NCBI GenBank assembly: GCA_016124895.1 | Contig: WGMU01000068.1 | Coordinates: 44,848 to 108,847, forward strand | DNA: 64,000 nt | Source of the DNA: a bacterium | GTDB lineage: Bacteria; Planctomycetota; Planctomycetia; Planctomycetales; Planctomycetaceae | Direction: 5' to 3' | Part shown: positions 7,912 to 16,579 of the stretch, piece by piece | Layout of the letters: every line of letters begins with the position of its first letter | How positions within the stretch are numbered: position 1 is the stretch's first letter | Notes under the pieces: generated by a model | Databases searched by the model: none | Seen by the model: the letters and a program-made list of their open reading frames with translations, nothing else | What the model was told of the DNA's origin: nothing | Made by a program: the position numbers and the translations under genes

Positions 7912-8760
7912 TCAGTCACGGAGCATGGACGCGTAGGGCGTTCCGTCGAGCACCGCGCGAATCTCGTCGCAGTTCTCGATCAGATCGCGATGGCTCGTCG
8001 CGTTCAGCTTGCGGAGTTCCGATGTCAGGTGCTCAATGTTCGGGTCGACGCCCAGCAGTTTGAGCGTCGGGGCGAGACTCGCGACGTCCTGCACGACATC
8101 TTCATAAAAGACTTCGCACGTCGGCACGCCGAGCGTTCGGCAGTAGAGGCGCGCAGCCTTGATCTCGCTCGTTGCTTCGTCGAGGCGATACCGCAGCGAG
8201 TGTGCTTCTACCGGAATCTTCAACGTACCGACCGTCGCTCCCGAGGTTGCGTGCGCAATACCGCGAACACGGGCCGCTTCGGCGGACAGGATTGCGTCGA
8301 GACAATTTCGACGGATCAGATGAATCACCCGCACACCCCTCAGTTTCACGTAAAGGGGCACGGCAATCGACGATACTGCCTGGTTATACATCAGCTTCAA
8401 ACCGGTTGCCTTAACACCGGGTCTGTCGCGAAAGACTTCCTGATCGAGATATTGAAAGTAGAGCCGGGTGCGGGCGAGCCGCTGCGTCGGCCACCCGTGT
8501 GCGGCGCGGTATGAGTTCCAGAAATAGATCTCGCGGTGCCCGCCTATCGGCGGCCGGCCGAATTCATCTGAATGAAACAGCTCGGAAAATCCGATGATTT
8601 GCGGGTGGCTGTTGAGCAGGTCCATTACCCAGGTCGATCCGCTGCGCTGCCGGGCCAGCAGAACAAATGGCGTAGCGGTCAGGGCGGCAGGACACCTCGG
8701 CATCAGCAGGCCGGTCAGCGATGAGGCAGCGATGAGCGGCTTCCAGCGGCGAAGCAGCAT
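7912..8760 (-). CDS. Sulfotransferase family protein
   Basis: A 282-residue protein. Residues 32-46 (FVLLARQRSGSTWVM) contain the phosphate loop that binds the 5'-phosphosulfate of PAPS in sulfotransferases. VRVIHLIRRNCLDAILS (near 145) is the second PAPS-binding motif (the R-x7-S region). The C-terminal part GVPTCEVFYEDVV and the final helices fit the Sulfotransfer_3-like family. It would transfer sulfate from PAPS to a glycan or other acceptor. No ribosome-binding site is evident; an ATG at 8703 is an alternative. Neighbouring glycosyltransferase and epimerase genes suggest a carbohydrate target. Confidence 0.85.
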   Translation of the reverse strand: MLLRRWKPLIAASSLTGLLMPRCPAALTATPFVLLARQRSGSTWVMDLLNSHPQIIGFSELFHSDEFGRPPIGGHREIYFWNSYRAAHGWPTQRLARTRLYFQYLDQEVFRDRPGVKATGLKLMYNQAVSSIAVPLYVKLRGVRVIHLIRRNCLDAILSAEAARVRGIAHATSGATVGTLKIPVEAHSLRYRLDEATSEIKAARLYCRTLGVPTCEVFYEDVVQDVASLAPTLKLLGVDPNIEHLTSELRKLNATSHRDLIENCDEIRAVLDGTPYASMLRD

Positions 8761-9057
8761 GGGACAGTTGTTTCAAACTGAGGGGAAGTATCGTCCTGTC
8801 AGGCGGTCCGAGCATCGACTGAGTCGGCCGGTGACGGCGCGGGAGTTTCGTCAACGTTTCGAGGCCTGTCGACTCAACCGAACACGCGCGGTTCCGTCCG
8901 GTTCGACTGCGGGGACGCCCTTCTGATAGTGTGCCCGGATGCCGCACCTTGCTGCGGCCGCTGAGATATACTTCCGCCAGATGGACTCTGGTGACGACTG
9001 CGGCGTTCACCAGACTCAGGCACTTCTGCGTGACACAGCCAGAGAGTATTCCGACTG

Positions 9058-10212
9058 TTGACCGAAGCGGCATCTTCATCACCGATCCAACTCGAAACCG
9101 TTCCGTGTCCGCTGTGCGGCTCTGACCGTTTCCGCGTTTGTGCTCGTACAGAAGATGTTCTTCATGGAGTGCCGGGCGAGTTTCAGGACGTCCGGTGTCT
9201 TGACTGCGGCCACTTCTTTATGAATCCGCAACCGACAGCGGATTCACTCCCGGCGTGCTATCCGGCAACGTATGGTCCTCATGAGTCGCGACCGTTGATG
9301 CAGTCTGAGTCTGCCGGAGGGCCTCGACTGCTGGCACGGGATTCGTTGGGAGCAGCCGAAACAGCGCCGCTGGCTGCAGAGGTGACGGCAGCGCCCGTCG
9401 CACCGTGGTATCTGCGTTGCGGGCTGCGTCGTGTGCCGGGGTTGCGGGCGCTCTACCGCTGGCTGACCGAAAGCCGTTCGGAGTTCATCCCGCCAGTTGT
9501 CGGTGGCAGGAACCGGGCGCTCGAACTTGGCTGTGCGACAGGACGGTTTCTTGAGCGACTGCGCGAGCACGGCTGGAACGCGCGGGGTGTAGAACCAGCG
9601 GAATCGCCCGCTGGAGAAGCGCGACGCCGGGGATTTGACATCCACACGGGAACGCTGGAATCGGCAGCGTTTCCGGACGGTTCATTTGATGCTGTGTTCG
9701 GCTGGATGGTGCTCGAGCATCTGTCGCATCCGCGCGAAACGCTCTGGGAGATTGCCCGCACGCTGCGGCCGGACGGGTGGCTGGCGTTCAGCGTTCCCAA
9801 CGTCGCGTGCTGGGAACGCATCATATTCCGCAGTTGCTGGTATGTCTGGGAGCCGCCGCGGCATCTGCAGCACTTTTCGTCGGCCAGCCTGCGGCGCTTG
9901 CTCCGGGATGCCGGTTTCGACCGCGTCGAAGTTATTCACCAGCGGAATCTGCTGAACGTCGCTGGCAGTCTGGGGCTCGTCGTTCATCGTCTCGCTCCCC
10001 GCAGTCAACTTGCCCGCCGCCTGCTGGACTTTCCGGATAATCCGACCATGTGGTCGCAGCTCCTGATGGCTCCTCTGGCGATTCTGCTTGCAGCGTTGCG
10101 TCAGAGTGGCCGACTGACGATCGTCGCCCGCCGAACTGTGGGCACAGATGACCGGCCGGTCGAAACGACCGCGTCCACACGTTCCCCGGAATCCCAGCAA
10201 CCGGCATCGTGA
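9058..10212 (+). CDS. Class I SAM-dependent methyltransferase with N-terminal zinc ribbon
   Basis: A 384-residue protein. The N-terminus has two Cys pairs, CPLCG (near 17) and CLDCGH (near 46), a small zinc ribbon seen in sugar or lipid methyltransferases. The methyltransferase domain starts near residue 145 with the SAM motif ALELGCATGRF and includes VFGWMVLEHL. The C-terminal third has hydrophobic stretches (LMAPLAILLAALRQ). The start is taken as TTG at 9058 because no ATG is suitably placed; this is the weakest part of the call. The next gene starts six bases after the stop, so they form an operon with the glycosyltransferase. The substrate is probably a surface glycan or its lipid carrier. 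Confidence 0.85.
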   Translation: MTEAASSSPIQLETVPCPLCGSDRFRVCARTEDVLHGVPGEFQDVRCLDCGHFFMNPQPTADSLPACYPATYGPHESRPLMQSESAGGPRLLARDSLGAAETAPLAAEVTAAPVAPWYLRCGLRRVPGLRALYRWLTESRSEFIPPVVGGRNRALELGCATGRFLERLREHGWNARGVEPAESPAGEARRRGFDIHTGTLESAAFPDGSFDAVFGWMVLEHLSHPRETLWEIARTLRPDGWLAFSVPNVACWERIIFRSCWYVWEPPRHLQHFSSASLRRLLRDAGFDRVEVIHQRNLLNVAGSLGLVVHRLAPRSQLARRLLDFPDNPTMWSQLLMAPLAILLAALRQSGRLTIVARRTVGTDDRPVETTASTRSPESQQPAS

Positions 10213-10218
10213 ACTCGA

Positions 10219-11259
10219 ATGAGAATCCTCCTGCTCAGTTCCGGAGACCGCGTTCCGTCTTCGCGCTTCCGAATGCTGCCCTACGTGCCGCATTTCCGCA
10301 AAGCTGGACATCGATGTGTGCTGGCGTCGAGTTTTCCGCAGAAGTACGACTACTTTCGAGCGATCGGTTTCCGTCCGAGTCAGATGCTGAAGCAGGCGAC
10401 TCGCTGGCTGCACTGGCTGACTTCGCGCTGCCGCAGAGACGACATTGTCGTGATCGACCGCGAGATTTTTGACTCGCCCGATCTGACATTTGAGGAACGG
10501 TTTCGCTGGACAGCGAAACGGCTGGTGCTGGATCTCGATGATGCCGTGTTCCTGCGCTATCCCGAAAAGTTCGAGCGGCTGATCCGGTTTGCTGACCTGG
10601 TAATCTGCGGTAATGCCTTCATTGAGGAATGGGTCCAGGAACGCAACGCGTCGACAATCGTCATCCCCACCTGCGTCGAGATGGCCAGGTATCCTCAAAA
10701 GGACTGGTCAGTTACGACCGGTCGCCCCGTCCGAATCGGCTGGATCGGAACGACAGCCAATCTGCGGTACTTCGAGGTGGTCGCTCCGGCACTGCGGCAG
10801 CTCGCAGTCCGATACGACTTCGAGTTTCGCGTGATTGTCCCGGACGCTGCTCCGCTGGCGGAACTGAATCTCACCGGAGTCAACGTTTGCCCGGTGACGT
10901 GGGACAAGGCTTGCGAAGTCGACCAACTGAGCGAAATCGACATTGGCATCATGCCTCTGTTCCAGACTGACGACTGGGATCGCTACAAGTGCGGCCTCAA
11001 GCTGGTTCAGTACATGGCCGTCGGAATGCCAGCGGTTGCGTCACCGGTCGGAGTCAATGGCTCAATCGTTTCACCGGGTGTCAACGGCTTCCTCGCGGCA
11101 AATGACAACGAATGGACCGACAGCCTGCAACGGCTGCTTGAGGATGCTGAGTTGCGCGAGTCAATCGGCACGGGAGCCCGGGAAACTGTCCGGACCGGAT
11201 ACTCGATCGAAGCCAACTTTCCCCGCTACGAGGCGGCGCTTAAGAACCTGTTCGCGTAG
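10219..11259 (+). CDS. Glycosyltransferase, GT4-like (GT-B fold)
   Basis: A 346-residue protein. It starts MRILLLSSGDRVPSSRFRML, a GT-B N-terminus. The C-terminal Rossmann domain has IGWIGTTANLRYF, then IGIMPLFQTDDWDRYKCGLK and QYMAVGMPAVASPVG, which correspond to the nucleotide-sugar binding E/K-x7-E region of family GT4. It sits in the cytoplasm or on the inner membrane and transfers a sugar from a nucleotide donor. It follows the methyltransferase by six bases. Donor and acceptor are unknown, but a role in an exopolysaccharide or O-antigen-like glycan fits the sulfotransferase and epimerase nearby. Confidence 0.88.
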   Translation: MRILLLSSGDRVPSSRFRMLPYVPHFRKAGHRCVLASSFPQKYDYFRAIGFRPSQMLKQATRWLHWLTSRCRRDDIVVIDREIFDSPDLTFEERFRWTAKRLVLDLDDAVFLRYPEKFERLIRFADLVICGNAFIEEWVQERNASTIVIPTCVEMARYPQKDWSVTTGRPVRIGWIGTTANLRYFEVVAPALRQLAVRYDFEFRVIVPDAAPLAELNLTGVNVCPVTWDKACEVDQLSEIDIGIMPLFQTDDWDRYKCGLKLVQYMAVGMPAVASPVGVNGSIVSPGVNGFLAANDNEWTDSLQRLLEDAELRESIGTGARETVRTGYSIEANFPRYEAALKNLFA

Positions 11260-11313
11260 CTGGAACGCTCGGCCTGAGCCGGCATGTGCAGGTCAGGCAG
11301 CGTGACGTGACGC

Positions 11314-12357
11314 TCAATGCTGTGTCGTCACGTCGCTCCAGGACGGCGGCAGATTCCGCGTGACTTCAATGCTGGAAAACCGTCGGCTCTCGCGAGGGCC
11401 GACGGCGCGAGCCCATTCGGCCATTCGCCGGACGCCCTCGGTCAGCGGCGTCTCGGGTGCCGGATCGAAGACCCGTTGCGCCTTGGAATGATCTGCCCAG
11501 GCGAGGTCGACTTCAACTCGGGGTGGGAGATAGTTGATAGCCGGATCGACTCCGAATTCCGCGGCGACGGTCCGAGCAAGCTCGTTGACGGAAACAGCCT
11601 GGTTCGCACCCACATTGAAAGCTTCGTTACGGGATGCTGGAACAAACGGCGCTGCAGCAATCTGGGGTGAGACATCACTGACGTAGGAAAACGCCCGCCT
11701 CTGCTCACCCGTTCCGAACACCGGCAGCGACTGACCGCGCATGATCCGGTTCATGAAGATCCCGACAACGTTGCGGTACCGGTCTCCGATGTTCTGAAAC
11801 TCGCCATACACGTTGTGAGGACGGAACACCGTATAATCGAGGCCGAACGTTTCATGCGCCGCCTTCAGATCCAGTTCGACGGCATACTTCGCGACTCCAT
11901 ACGGGTCTTCGGGGCATGGAACGGTTTGCTCAGTCATCGGGACCTGAGCACTCCCGTAGACTGCGATGGAACTCGTAAAGACGAACCGTTCGGTCTCATG
12001 CCGGATCGACGCATTGATCAGATTGACGCTGCCGATCAGATTGTTCGTGTAGTTAAACCGGCGGATAAAGTGACTCAGCCCTTCGGCAGCATACGCAGCC
12101 AGATGCCAGACAAAGCGGAACGAGTGTACGTCGAACATCTGGTTGATAAGTGTTTCGTCGGTCACTGAGCCCTGCACGAAGCAGACGCGAGGATCGTCCG
12201 GAACGTTTTCACGAAAGCCGCCGGAAAGATCGTCCAGAACGACGATCCGGGCGTCCTGGAGTTCGGGGCGGCTCAGCAGATCGCGCGTCACGTGCGCTCC
12301 CATAAAGCCGGCACCGCCCGTCACCAGGCACGTCGCGGGCTGCTCCGTCAGAGTCAT
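11314..12357 (-). CDS. NAD-dependent epimerase/dehydratase (extended SDR, UDP-sugar epimerase type)
   Basis: A 347-residue extended short-chain dehydrogenase. The NAD-binding motif VTGGAGFMGAHV is at residues 12-23. Asp in VVLDDLSGG fits NAD specificity. The catalytic pair is YGVAK (near 152), with FTSSIAVYG supplying the Ser. This is the UDP-glucose 4-epimerase/UDP-glucuronate epimerase group; the exact sugar cannot be assigned. The ATG has GGGAG seven bases upstream. The gene converges with the glycosyltransferase (54-base gap) and diverges from the gene at 12530, so 12358-12529 must hold two promoters. Confidence 0.88.
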   Translation of the reverse strand: MTLTEQPATCLVTGGAGFMGAHVTRDLLSRPELQDARIVVLDDLSGGFRENVPDDPRVCFVQGSVTDETLINQMFDVHSFRFVWHLAAYAAEGLSHFIRRFNYTNNLIGSVNLINASIRHETERFVFTSSIAVYGSAQVPMTEQTVPCPEDPYGVAKYAVELDLKAAHETFGLDYTVFRPHNVYGEFQNIGDRYRNVVGIFMNRIMRGQSLPVFGTGEQRRAFSYVSDVSPQIAAAPFVPASRNEAFNVGANQAVSVNELARTVAAEFGVDPAINYLPPRVEVDLAWADHSKAQRVFDPAPETPLTEGVRRMAEWARAVGPRESRRFSSIEVTRNLPPSWSDVTTQH

Positions 12358-12400
12358 TTTGAGGCTCCCGTCCGTCCGTCCGGCCCTGATTTTCCGGTAT

Positions 12401-12430
12401 TTGACATGCTACAAACGCGCAGAATACGAT
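12401..12430 (+). promoter_or_regulatory. Candidate sigma-70-like promoter for the 12530 gene
   Basis: TTGACA at 12401-12406 and TACGAT at 12425-12430, 18 bases apart, in the 172-base divergent intergenic region. The -35 is a perfect match and the -10 matches four of six. It lies about 100 bases upstream of the start codon. Confidence 0.35.
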
Positions 12431-12529
12431 CTTGCGACCTTTCCGCAAAGCAGCCATTCACGGTCACATTTCCGAATGCTGCTCGCTCAGGCCTCCTGCC
12501 AGACCGGCACGTCCCCGGGAGTTGACGCC

Positions 12530-14218
12530 ATGCTGCGAACCATGTTGCTCGCCGCAGTTCTGTTCGCGCTGAACTCCGTAGCCTCTGAGGCTGCTGCGCC
12601 ACCGACGGGAGTTCCTCAGTACGACCAGGCGGTTGCCAGAGGTGTCACCTGGCTCAAGCAGGAAATCACTGAACGGGTCCCGCACGGCGGCTACCGATCG
12701 CTGGCGGCCTATGCACTGCTGAAAGCCGGCGAGCCCGCGTCGTCTCCCGCCATTCGGGATGCGATTGCCGACGTGCGGAAAAAGGTGACCGACGGCGTTT
12801 ACAAGCCGACAAACACCGAGCACCACATCTATGAGGCTGGCGTCGACGGGATGCTGCTGGCTGACGCCGACGAAAACGGAACACGCGCCGAAGTATTCGC
12901 AATCGGCAGCTACATCGTCTCACAACAGGGAGCGGACGGATCCTGGGACTATCCCGCCCGCACCGTGGGTGACACAAGTATGGCCCAGTACGCCCTGCTG
13001 GGGCTGTGGGCTGCAAAGCGTTCAGGATTTGATGTGCCGCTCGAAGTGTGGGACAAGGCCGCGGCATGGCATCTCAAAACGCAAGACTCCACCGGTGGCT
13101 TTATATATCACCCCGGTGTTTCCGTGAGCGCAGGGACCGGCGGCGCCGCTCCGACACTGAATATGACAGCGGGAGCAACCGGCACGCTGGCCATAGCCCG
13201 AATGCAGTTGTTCGGAAACAGGCCGAAAACCTCACAGCCCGAAGAATCTCAAAAGTTGTTCGGAGTGCTTGAAGCGAAGACGGAAGAACCAGGGAAACCA
13301 TCGTCGGCCTATCGACCGCAAATGACGGAATCCAACGTCAGCAGCGCCATCTCCCGCGGGCTTGGCTGGTTGTCAGGGCGGTTTCTTCCAGTCAGTGATC
13401 TTCCTCACAAGCTGTACTTCACATACGCGCTGGAACGCACCTGCGCTTTGAATGAAATCAAAGAACTGGGCGGCAAAATCGACTGGTTTCGGGCCACCGG
13501 TGATACGCTGCTCAAGTTGCAGGCGAGCGACGGAAGCTGGGACACAATTGATGGCCCGGTCGTCGGCACTTCATTCGCGGTGCTGTTCTATATCCGGCCG
13601 ACAAAGAAGACGATTGTCGAACAGTACGGTGCTGGTCTGCTGACCGGTGGTCGTGGGTTGCCGGAAGACCTGTCGAAAGCAGAACTTGACGGCGGCACGC
13701 TCAAGGAACGCAAAATGCAGGGGCCGCTGGATGATCTGCTGACGGAGTTGTCGAAGGTTGATCCGGACAAACTCGAAGCCGCGCAGGCGGCCATTGTCGA
13801 AAAAGTTCAAATCGGTAATCGCGAAGAACTCCTCGGCCAGATTGACCAGATCCGCAAACTGATCAATCACTCCAGCCCGGACGTCCGCCGAACCGCCATC
13901 TGGGCGCTCGGCCGCAGCGGAGACCTGAAGGATGCGAATCTCCTGATCAGGGCTCTGCAGGACAACAACGTCGACGTTCTGGTCGAAGCGTACAACGCGC
14001 TGTGTTATCTCAGCCGTAAGATCACCGGTGTCGGTCTACCATCGAATCCACTGGACGACCTCCCCGTTAACGCGTCTCAGGCACAGATTGATGCGGCTGT
14101 GAATCGCTGGCGTGAAGAGGCCGTCAAACGCTGGACTGCTTGGTATCTGCGAATTCGCCCCTACGAGGAGAAGAACGACCTCTTCCAGTTACAGTTTGGA
14201 TCGCAGAAGAAGGGTTGA
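12530..14218 (+). CDS. Secreted prenyltransferase/squalene-oxidase-repeat protein with C-terminal HEAT repeats
   Basis: A 562-residue protein. The ATG at 12530 has GGGAG eight bases upstream and begins a clean signal peptide (LRTMLLAAVLFALNSVASEAAA). Residues about 25-390 contain alpha/alpha-toroid repeats of the prenyltransferase/squalene cyclase type: ADGSWDYPARTVGDTSMAQYALL and LQASDGSWDTIDGPVVGTSFA are typical. Residues about 440-510 are HEAT-like (VRRTAIWALGRSGD). Catalytic DXDD or zinc residues of true cyclases or prenyltransferases are not evident, so a binding or structural role in the periplasm is more likely. Proteins of this kind are frequent in planctomycetes and usually uncharacterised. 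Confidence 0.75.
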   Translation: MLRTMLLAAVLFALNSVASEAAAPPTGVPQYDQAVARGVTWLKQEITERVPHGGYRSLAAYALLKAGEPASSPAIRDAIADVRKKVTDGVYKPTNTEHHIYEAGVDGMLLADADENGTRAEVFAIGSYIVSQQGADGSWDYPARTVGDTSMAQYALLGLWAAKRSGFDVPLEVWDKAAAWHLKTQDSTGGFIYHPGVSVSAGTGGAAPTLNMTAGATGTLAIARMQLFGNRPKTSQPEESQKLFGVLEAKTEEPGKPSSAYRPQMTESNVSSAISRGLGWLSGRFLPVSDLPHKLYFTYALERTCALNEIKELGGKIDWFRATGDTLLKLQASDGSWDTIDGPVVGTSFAVLFYIRPTKKTIVEQYGAGLLTGGRGLPEDLSKAELDGGTLKERKMQGPLDDLLTELSKVDPDKLEAAQAAIVEKVQIGNREELLGQIDQIRKLINHSSPDVRRTAIWALGRSGDLKDANLLIRALQDNNVDVLVEAYNALCYLSRKITGVGLPSNPLDDLPVNASQAQIDAAVNRWREEAVKRWTAWYLRIRPYEEKNDLFQLQFGSQKKG

Positions 14219-14259
14219 GTCTGTCTTCGATTTTTGTCGGGACTCAATCCTGACCGACT

Positions 14260-15528
14260 TCAGTGACTGCTTCCGACGGCGATCAGATTGCCTTCGCCAT
14301 CAAACGGCATTTCAAACGGGCCGTCAACAATTTCCAGATCGTCACGGGCTTCGACATCCGACAGGTACGCCTCGCTGACGAGGACCTCGCCCAGGTGCAG
14401 CGTATTGGCGATGTGGACGACGCGGGCGTTTTCCGGTTCGACCAGGCCGATCGTCTGCAGAGCCTGTTCCAGAACCTGCTGATCGGTTTCGTACCAAGCC
14501 GGGATTGCGGCCGACGTCGGATGGTTGCCAGTCATCGAGTTGATCTGAGTGATCGCCCGGTCGACAGAATTCACGCAGCGTTTGTTCGTGAACTCGGCCA
14601 TGCCCAGCCCGCAGGCGTTGCCGTGAGTTGCTTCGGTCAAACCGCGAACGAAGATGCGGCGGACTCGGACCTTGTCCTGCTCCGTGGCCGCGTGGTCGTT
14701 GTATTTGCGGCCGATCACGTTGGTATCCATGCCGGATCCGCTGATGTCCTTGCCGATCTCATCGACGATCAGCAGACCGACGTCCCGGAACGGCAGGCGC
14801 GGCATCCAGGCTGTCGCGGTTTTCAGGAGTTCAACTTCACGCTCGTAGAAGTCCGCCGGAGCGACAGCCGCGATCATCCCGGTTTCGTCGTACGCATTTT
14901 CGACGATAGCGACACCCGCGATGACGCCGCACTTCTGCAGCACGGACGCGGCGACGGCGCGAATGATTTCCAGAAAGCTGAAATCGGCGATCGCGCGATG
15001 ATAAATCTTCGCACCATTATGTTTGCCCAGGCCGATCAACATCATCTTGTGCAGACCGGATTCGATCGGGCCGACGAAACCGGTATGCGGTTTGACGCGG
15101 CCGGCAACGATCACATGATCGCACTCGAAGGCGTTTCGGTCAAAGTGGACCGGGATGCCCTGGGGCGTTTCGTCGACGACGACCGTCTCCATGCTCGACC
15201 GGATTTCCGCTCCACAGAAATCCGACGTAATGCCATAGCCTTCGAGGATTTCCCGCTGGCCTTCCGCCGTTCCGCCACCGTGGCTGCCCATCGCGGGAAT
15301 GACGATCGGCACTCCGCCGATCTTCTTCACGTGATCGCAGATGGCTTTCGTGATGACGGCGATGTTCGCAATGCCGCGACTGCCGGCGGTGATCGCGACG
15401 GTCTGGCCGGGCTGGACGACCTGACCAAGCTGCAGCCGGTCGAGTTGCGAATCGACCTCAGCCGGGATGTTTTCAACTCGCTGAGCGTCAAACTTCTGCC
15501 GCACGCGGAGCATTCGGGGAAACGCCAT
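14260..15528 (-). CDS. LarA-like (DUF2088 / lactate racemase domain) protein
   Basis: A 422-residue cytoplasmic protein. LarA enzymes are nickel-pincer 2-hydroxyacid racemases or epimerases. Here AGSRGI, PAMGSHGGGTAEGQ, GRVKPHTGF and GLHKMMLIGLGKHNGA match the His/Lys-rich conserved blocks of the family's N-terminal domain. The C-terminal part is the family's second domain, with DVGLLIVDEIGKDISGSGMD. The substrate is unknown; many relatives are not lactate racemases. The ATG at 15528 fits the family N-terminus. An ATG at 15588 would add 20 residues encoded by an inverted repeat and is less likely. Maturation genes larB/C/E are not in the window. Confidence 0.85.
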   Translation of the reverse strand: MAFPRMLRVRQKFDAQRVENIPAEVDSQLDRLQLGQVVQPGQTVAITAGSRGIANIAVITKAICDHVKKIGGVPIVIPAMGSHGGGTAEGQREILEGYGITSDFCGAEIRSSMETVVVDETPQGIPVHFDRNAFECDHVIVAGRVKPHTGFVGPIESGLHKMMLIGLGKHNGAKIYHRAIADFSFLEIIRAVAASVLQKCGVIAGVAIVENAYDETGMIAAVAPADFYEREVELLKTATAWMPRLPFRDVGLLIVDEIGKDISGSGMDTNVIGRKYNDHAATEQDKVRVRRIFVRGLTEATHGNACGLGMAEFTNKRCVNSVDRAITQINSMTGNHPTSAAIPAWYETDQQVLEQALQTIGLVEPENARVVHIANTLHLGEVLVSEAYLSDVEARDDLEIVDGPFEMPFDGEGNLIAVGSSH

Positions 15529-15560
15529 AATGGGGGCCTTGAGAGGGTTTGAAATCGGTA

Positions 15561-15618
15561 GCGAAACTCGCGAAGGGTTTCGGTTCATTGTCAGGCCGAA
15601 ACTCTCCGCGAGTTTCGC
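15561..15618. repeat. Long near-perfect inverted repeat between the PLD-like and LarA-like genes
   Basis: Arms 15561-15583 and 15596-15618 (23 bases, about three mismatches) flank a 12-base loop. On the minus strand it follows the end of the PLD-like gene by 30 bases and precedes the LarA-like start by 32 bases. It could terminate the upstream transcript. The loop contains the ATG of the alternative longer LarA-like frame. Confidence 0.6.
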
Positions 15619-15648
15619 TGCGACGACTGACGAACGCGTTGCTCTACT

Positions 15649-16344
15649 TTAAAACGGGTCGCACGAGTTCCACAGTTTGTCGAACTCCCGCCGAAATGGT
15701 CCAACGAGTCGCGGGTCGCCGGTGACGATCAGGTTCTCCGAATTGTACTCGGCGGCCGACCGCGTCCAGTTATAGCTGCCGGTGACCAGCCGGGCATCGT
15801 CGAACAACGCGAACTTATGGTGCATGTGGTAGCTGGTCCGGTCGATACGGACAGGGATGCCGGCTCGCGCCAGACGGGCCGCATCCGAACCTTCGTCATT
15901 CGCTTTATCGTTGTCGGTAACGACGTGAACGGCGACGCCGCGAGCGTGTGTGTCGAGGATCTCCGTCGTGATCCGGTTGTCTGTCACCGTAAACACGCAG
16001 ATATCGACACTCTCCCTTGCCGTCCGCAACAGACCGACAATGCGATTCCAGCAGGCGTCACCCGGACTGAAACACGCATCGGCCTCGTGTCCGGTCGAGT
16101 CCCCGGCTGCCGCGCGTCTCAATACGCCCGTCACGTCACGCAGCCACTCAAGAACGTCTGAGACATTCGTCGCATCGACCGCCTGCTCGGCGAGTTCAAA
16201 CGCGACCTTCTGTAGCAGGACGAGGTCCGCTTCCGACTGTGAAGCCTCATCCAGCCGGCTGCTCAACGCCCGCTTTTCAGTTCGCGACAGTCGGTAATCG
16301 TCGAGCGTGTCACTGAGCAGTTTTCGCAGTTCGTCGGGAGTCAT
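15649..16344 (-). CDS. Phospholipase D-like nuclease with single HKD motif
   Basis: A 231-residue soluble protein. Residues 1-90 are a helical, charged N-terminal region. The C-terminal half is a PLD-fold domain with one catalytic H-x-K-x4-D motif (HHKFALFD, near 190) and GSYNWT after it, as in Nuc endonuclease and PLD6-like proteins, which dimerise to complete the active site. A nuclease or phosphodiesterase activity is expected; the substrate is unknown. The ATG at 16344 is chosen because the open frame further upstream (to 16530) runs through a repeat-like element and is not protein-like. Confidence 0.8.
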   Translation of the reverse strand: MTPDELRKLLSDTLDDYRLSRTEKRALSSRLDEASQSEADLVLLQKVAFELAEQAVDATNVSDVLEWLRDVTGVLRRAAAGDSTGHEADACFSPGDACWNRIVGLLRTARESVDICVFTVTDNRITTEILDTHARGVAVHVVTDNDKANDEGSDAARLARAGIPVRIDRTSYHMHHKFALFDDARLVTGSYNWTRSAAEYNSENLIVTGDPRLVGPFRREFDKLWNSCDPF

Positions 16345-16410
16345 CGTGACGGCTTTTGTCAGAACAGATCGTGGGGCGGGCAGATTCTCTGCTGACAATG
16401 CAGTCGTCTG

Positions 16411-16501
16411 ACGCAAAGTCGCAAAGACGTCGAGAAACGCAAAGTACAGCCAGGTTCGTTTTCGCAAATTGTCTGTGGACCTGGACATGTTTGTCTTTGC
16501 G
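16411..16501. repeat. Degenerate inverted-repeat element (GCAAAGAC type)
   Basis: CGCAAAGAC at 16420-16428 and GTCTTTGCG at 16493-16501 form a nine-base inverted repeat. The surrounding bases are similar in style to the element at 46780-46941. It fills most of the 235-base gap between the PLD-like and ABC genes. Confidence 0.35.
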
Positions 16502-16579
16502 GGAAAGACGGAAGACTTCATCTCCACCACCTCGCGAACCTTCGCGTCTCTGCGGCCGCGTCTGTCTGGTCTGAATCTG

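Noticed and set aside
7579..8514. Open frame of 311 codons on the + strand
   Set aside because: Antisense to the sulfotransferase gene and transposase remnant; no domain.
14263..15552. Long open frame of 429 codons on the + strand
   Set aside because: It is the antisense of the LarA-like gene, whose motifs are clear. The + translation has no recognisable domain; high-GC codon bias opens such frames.
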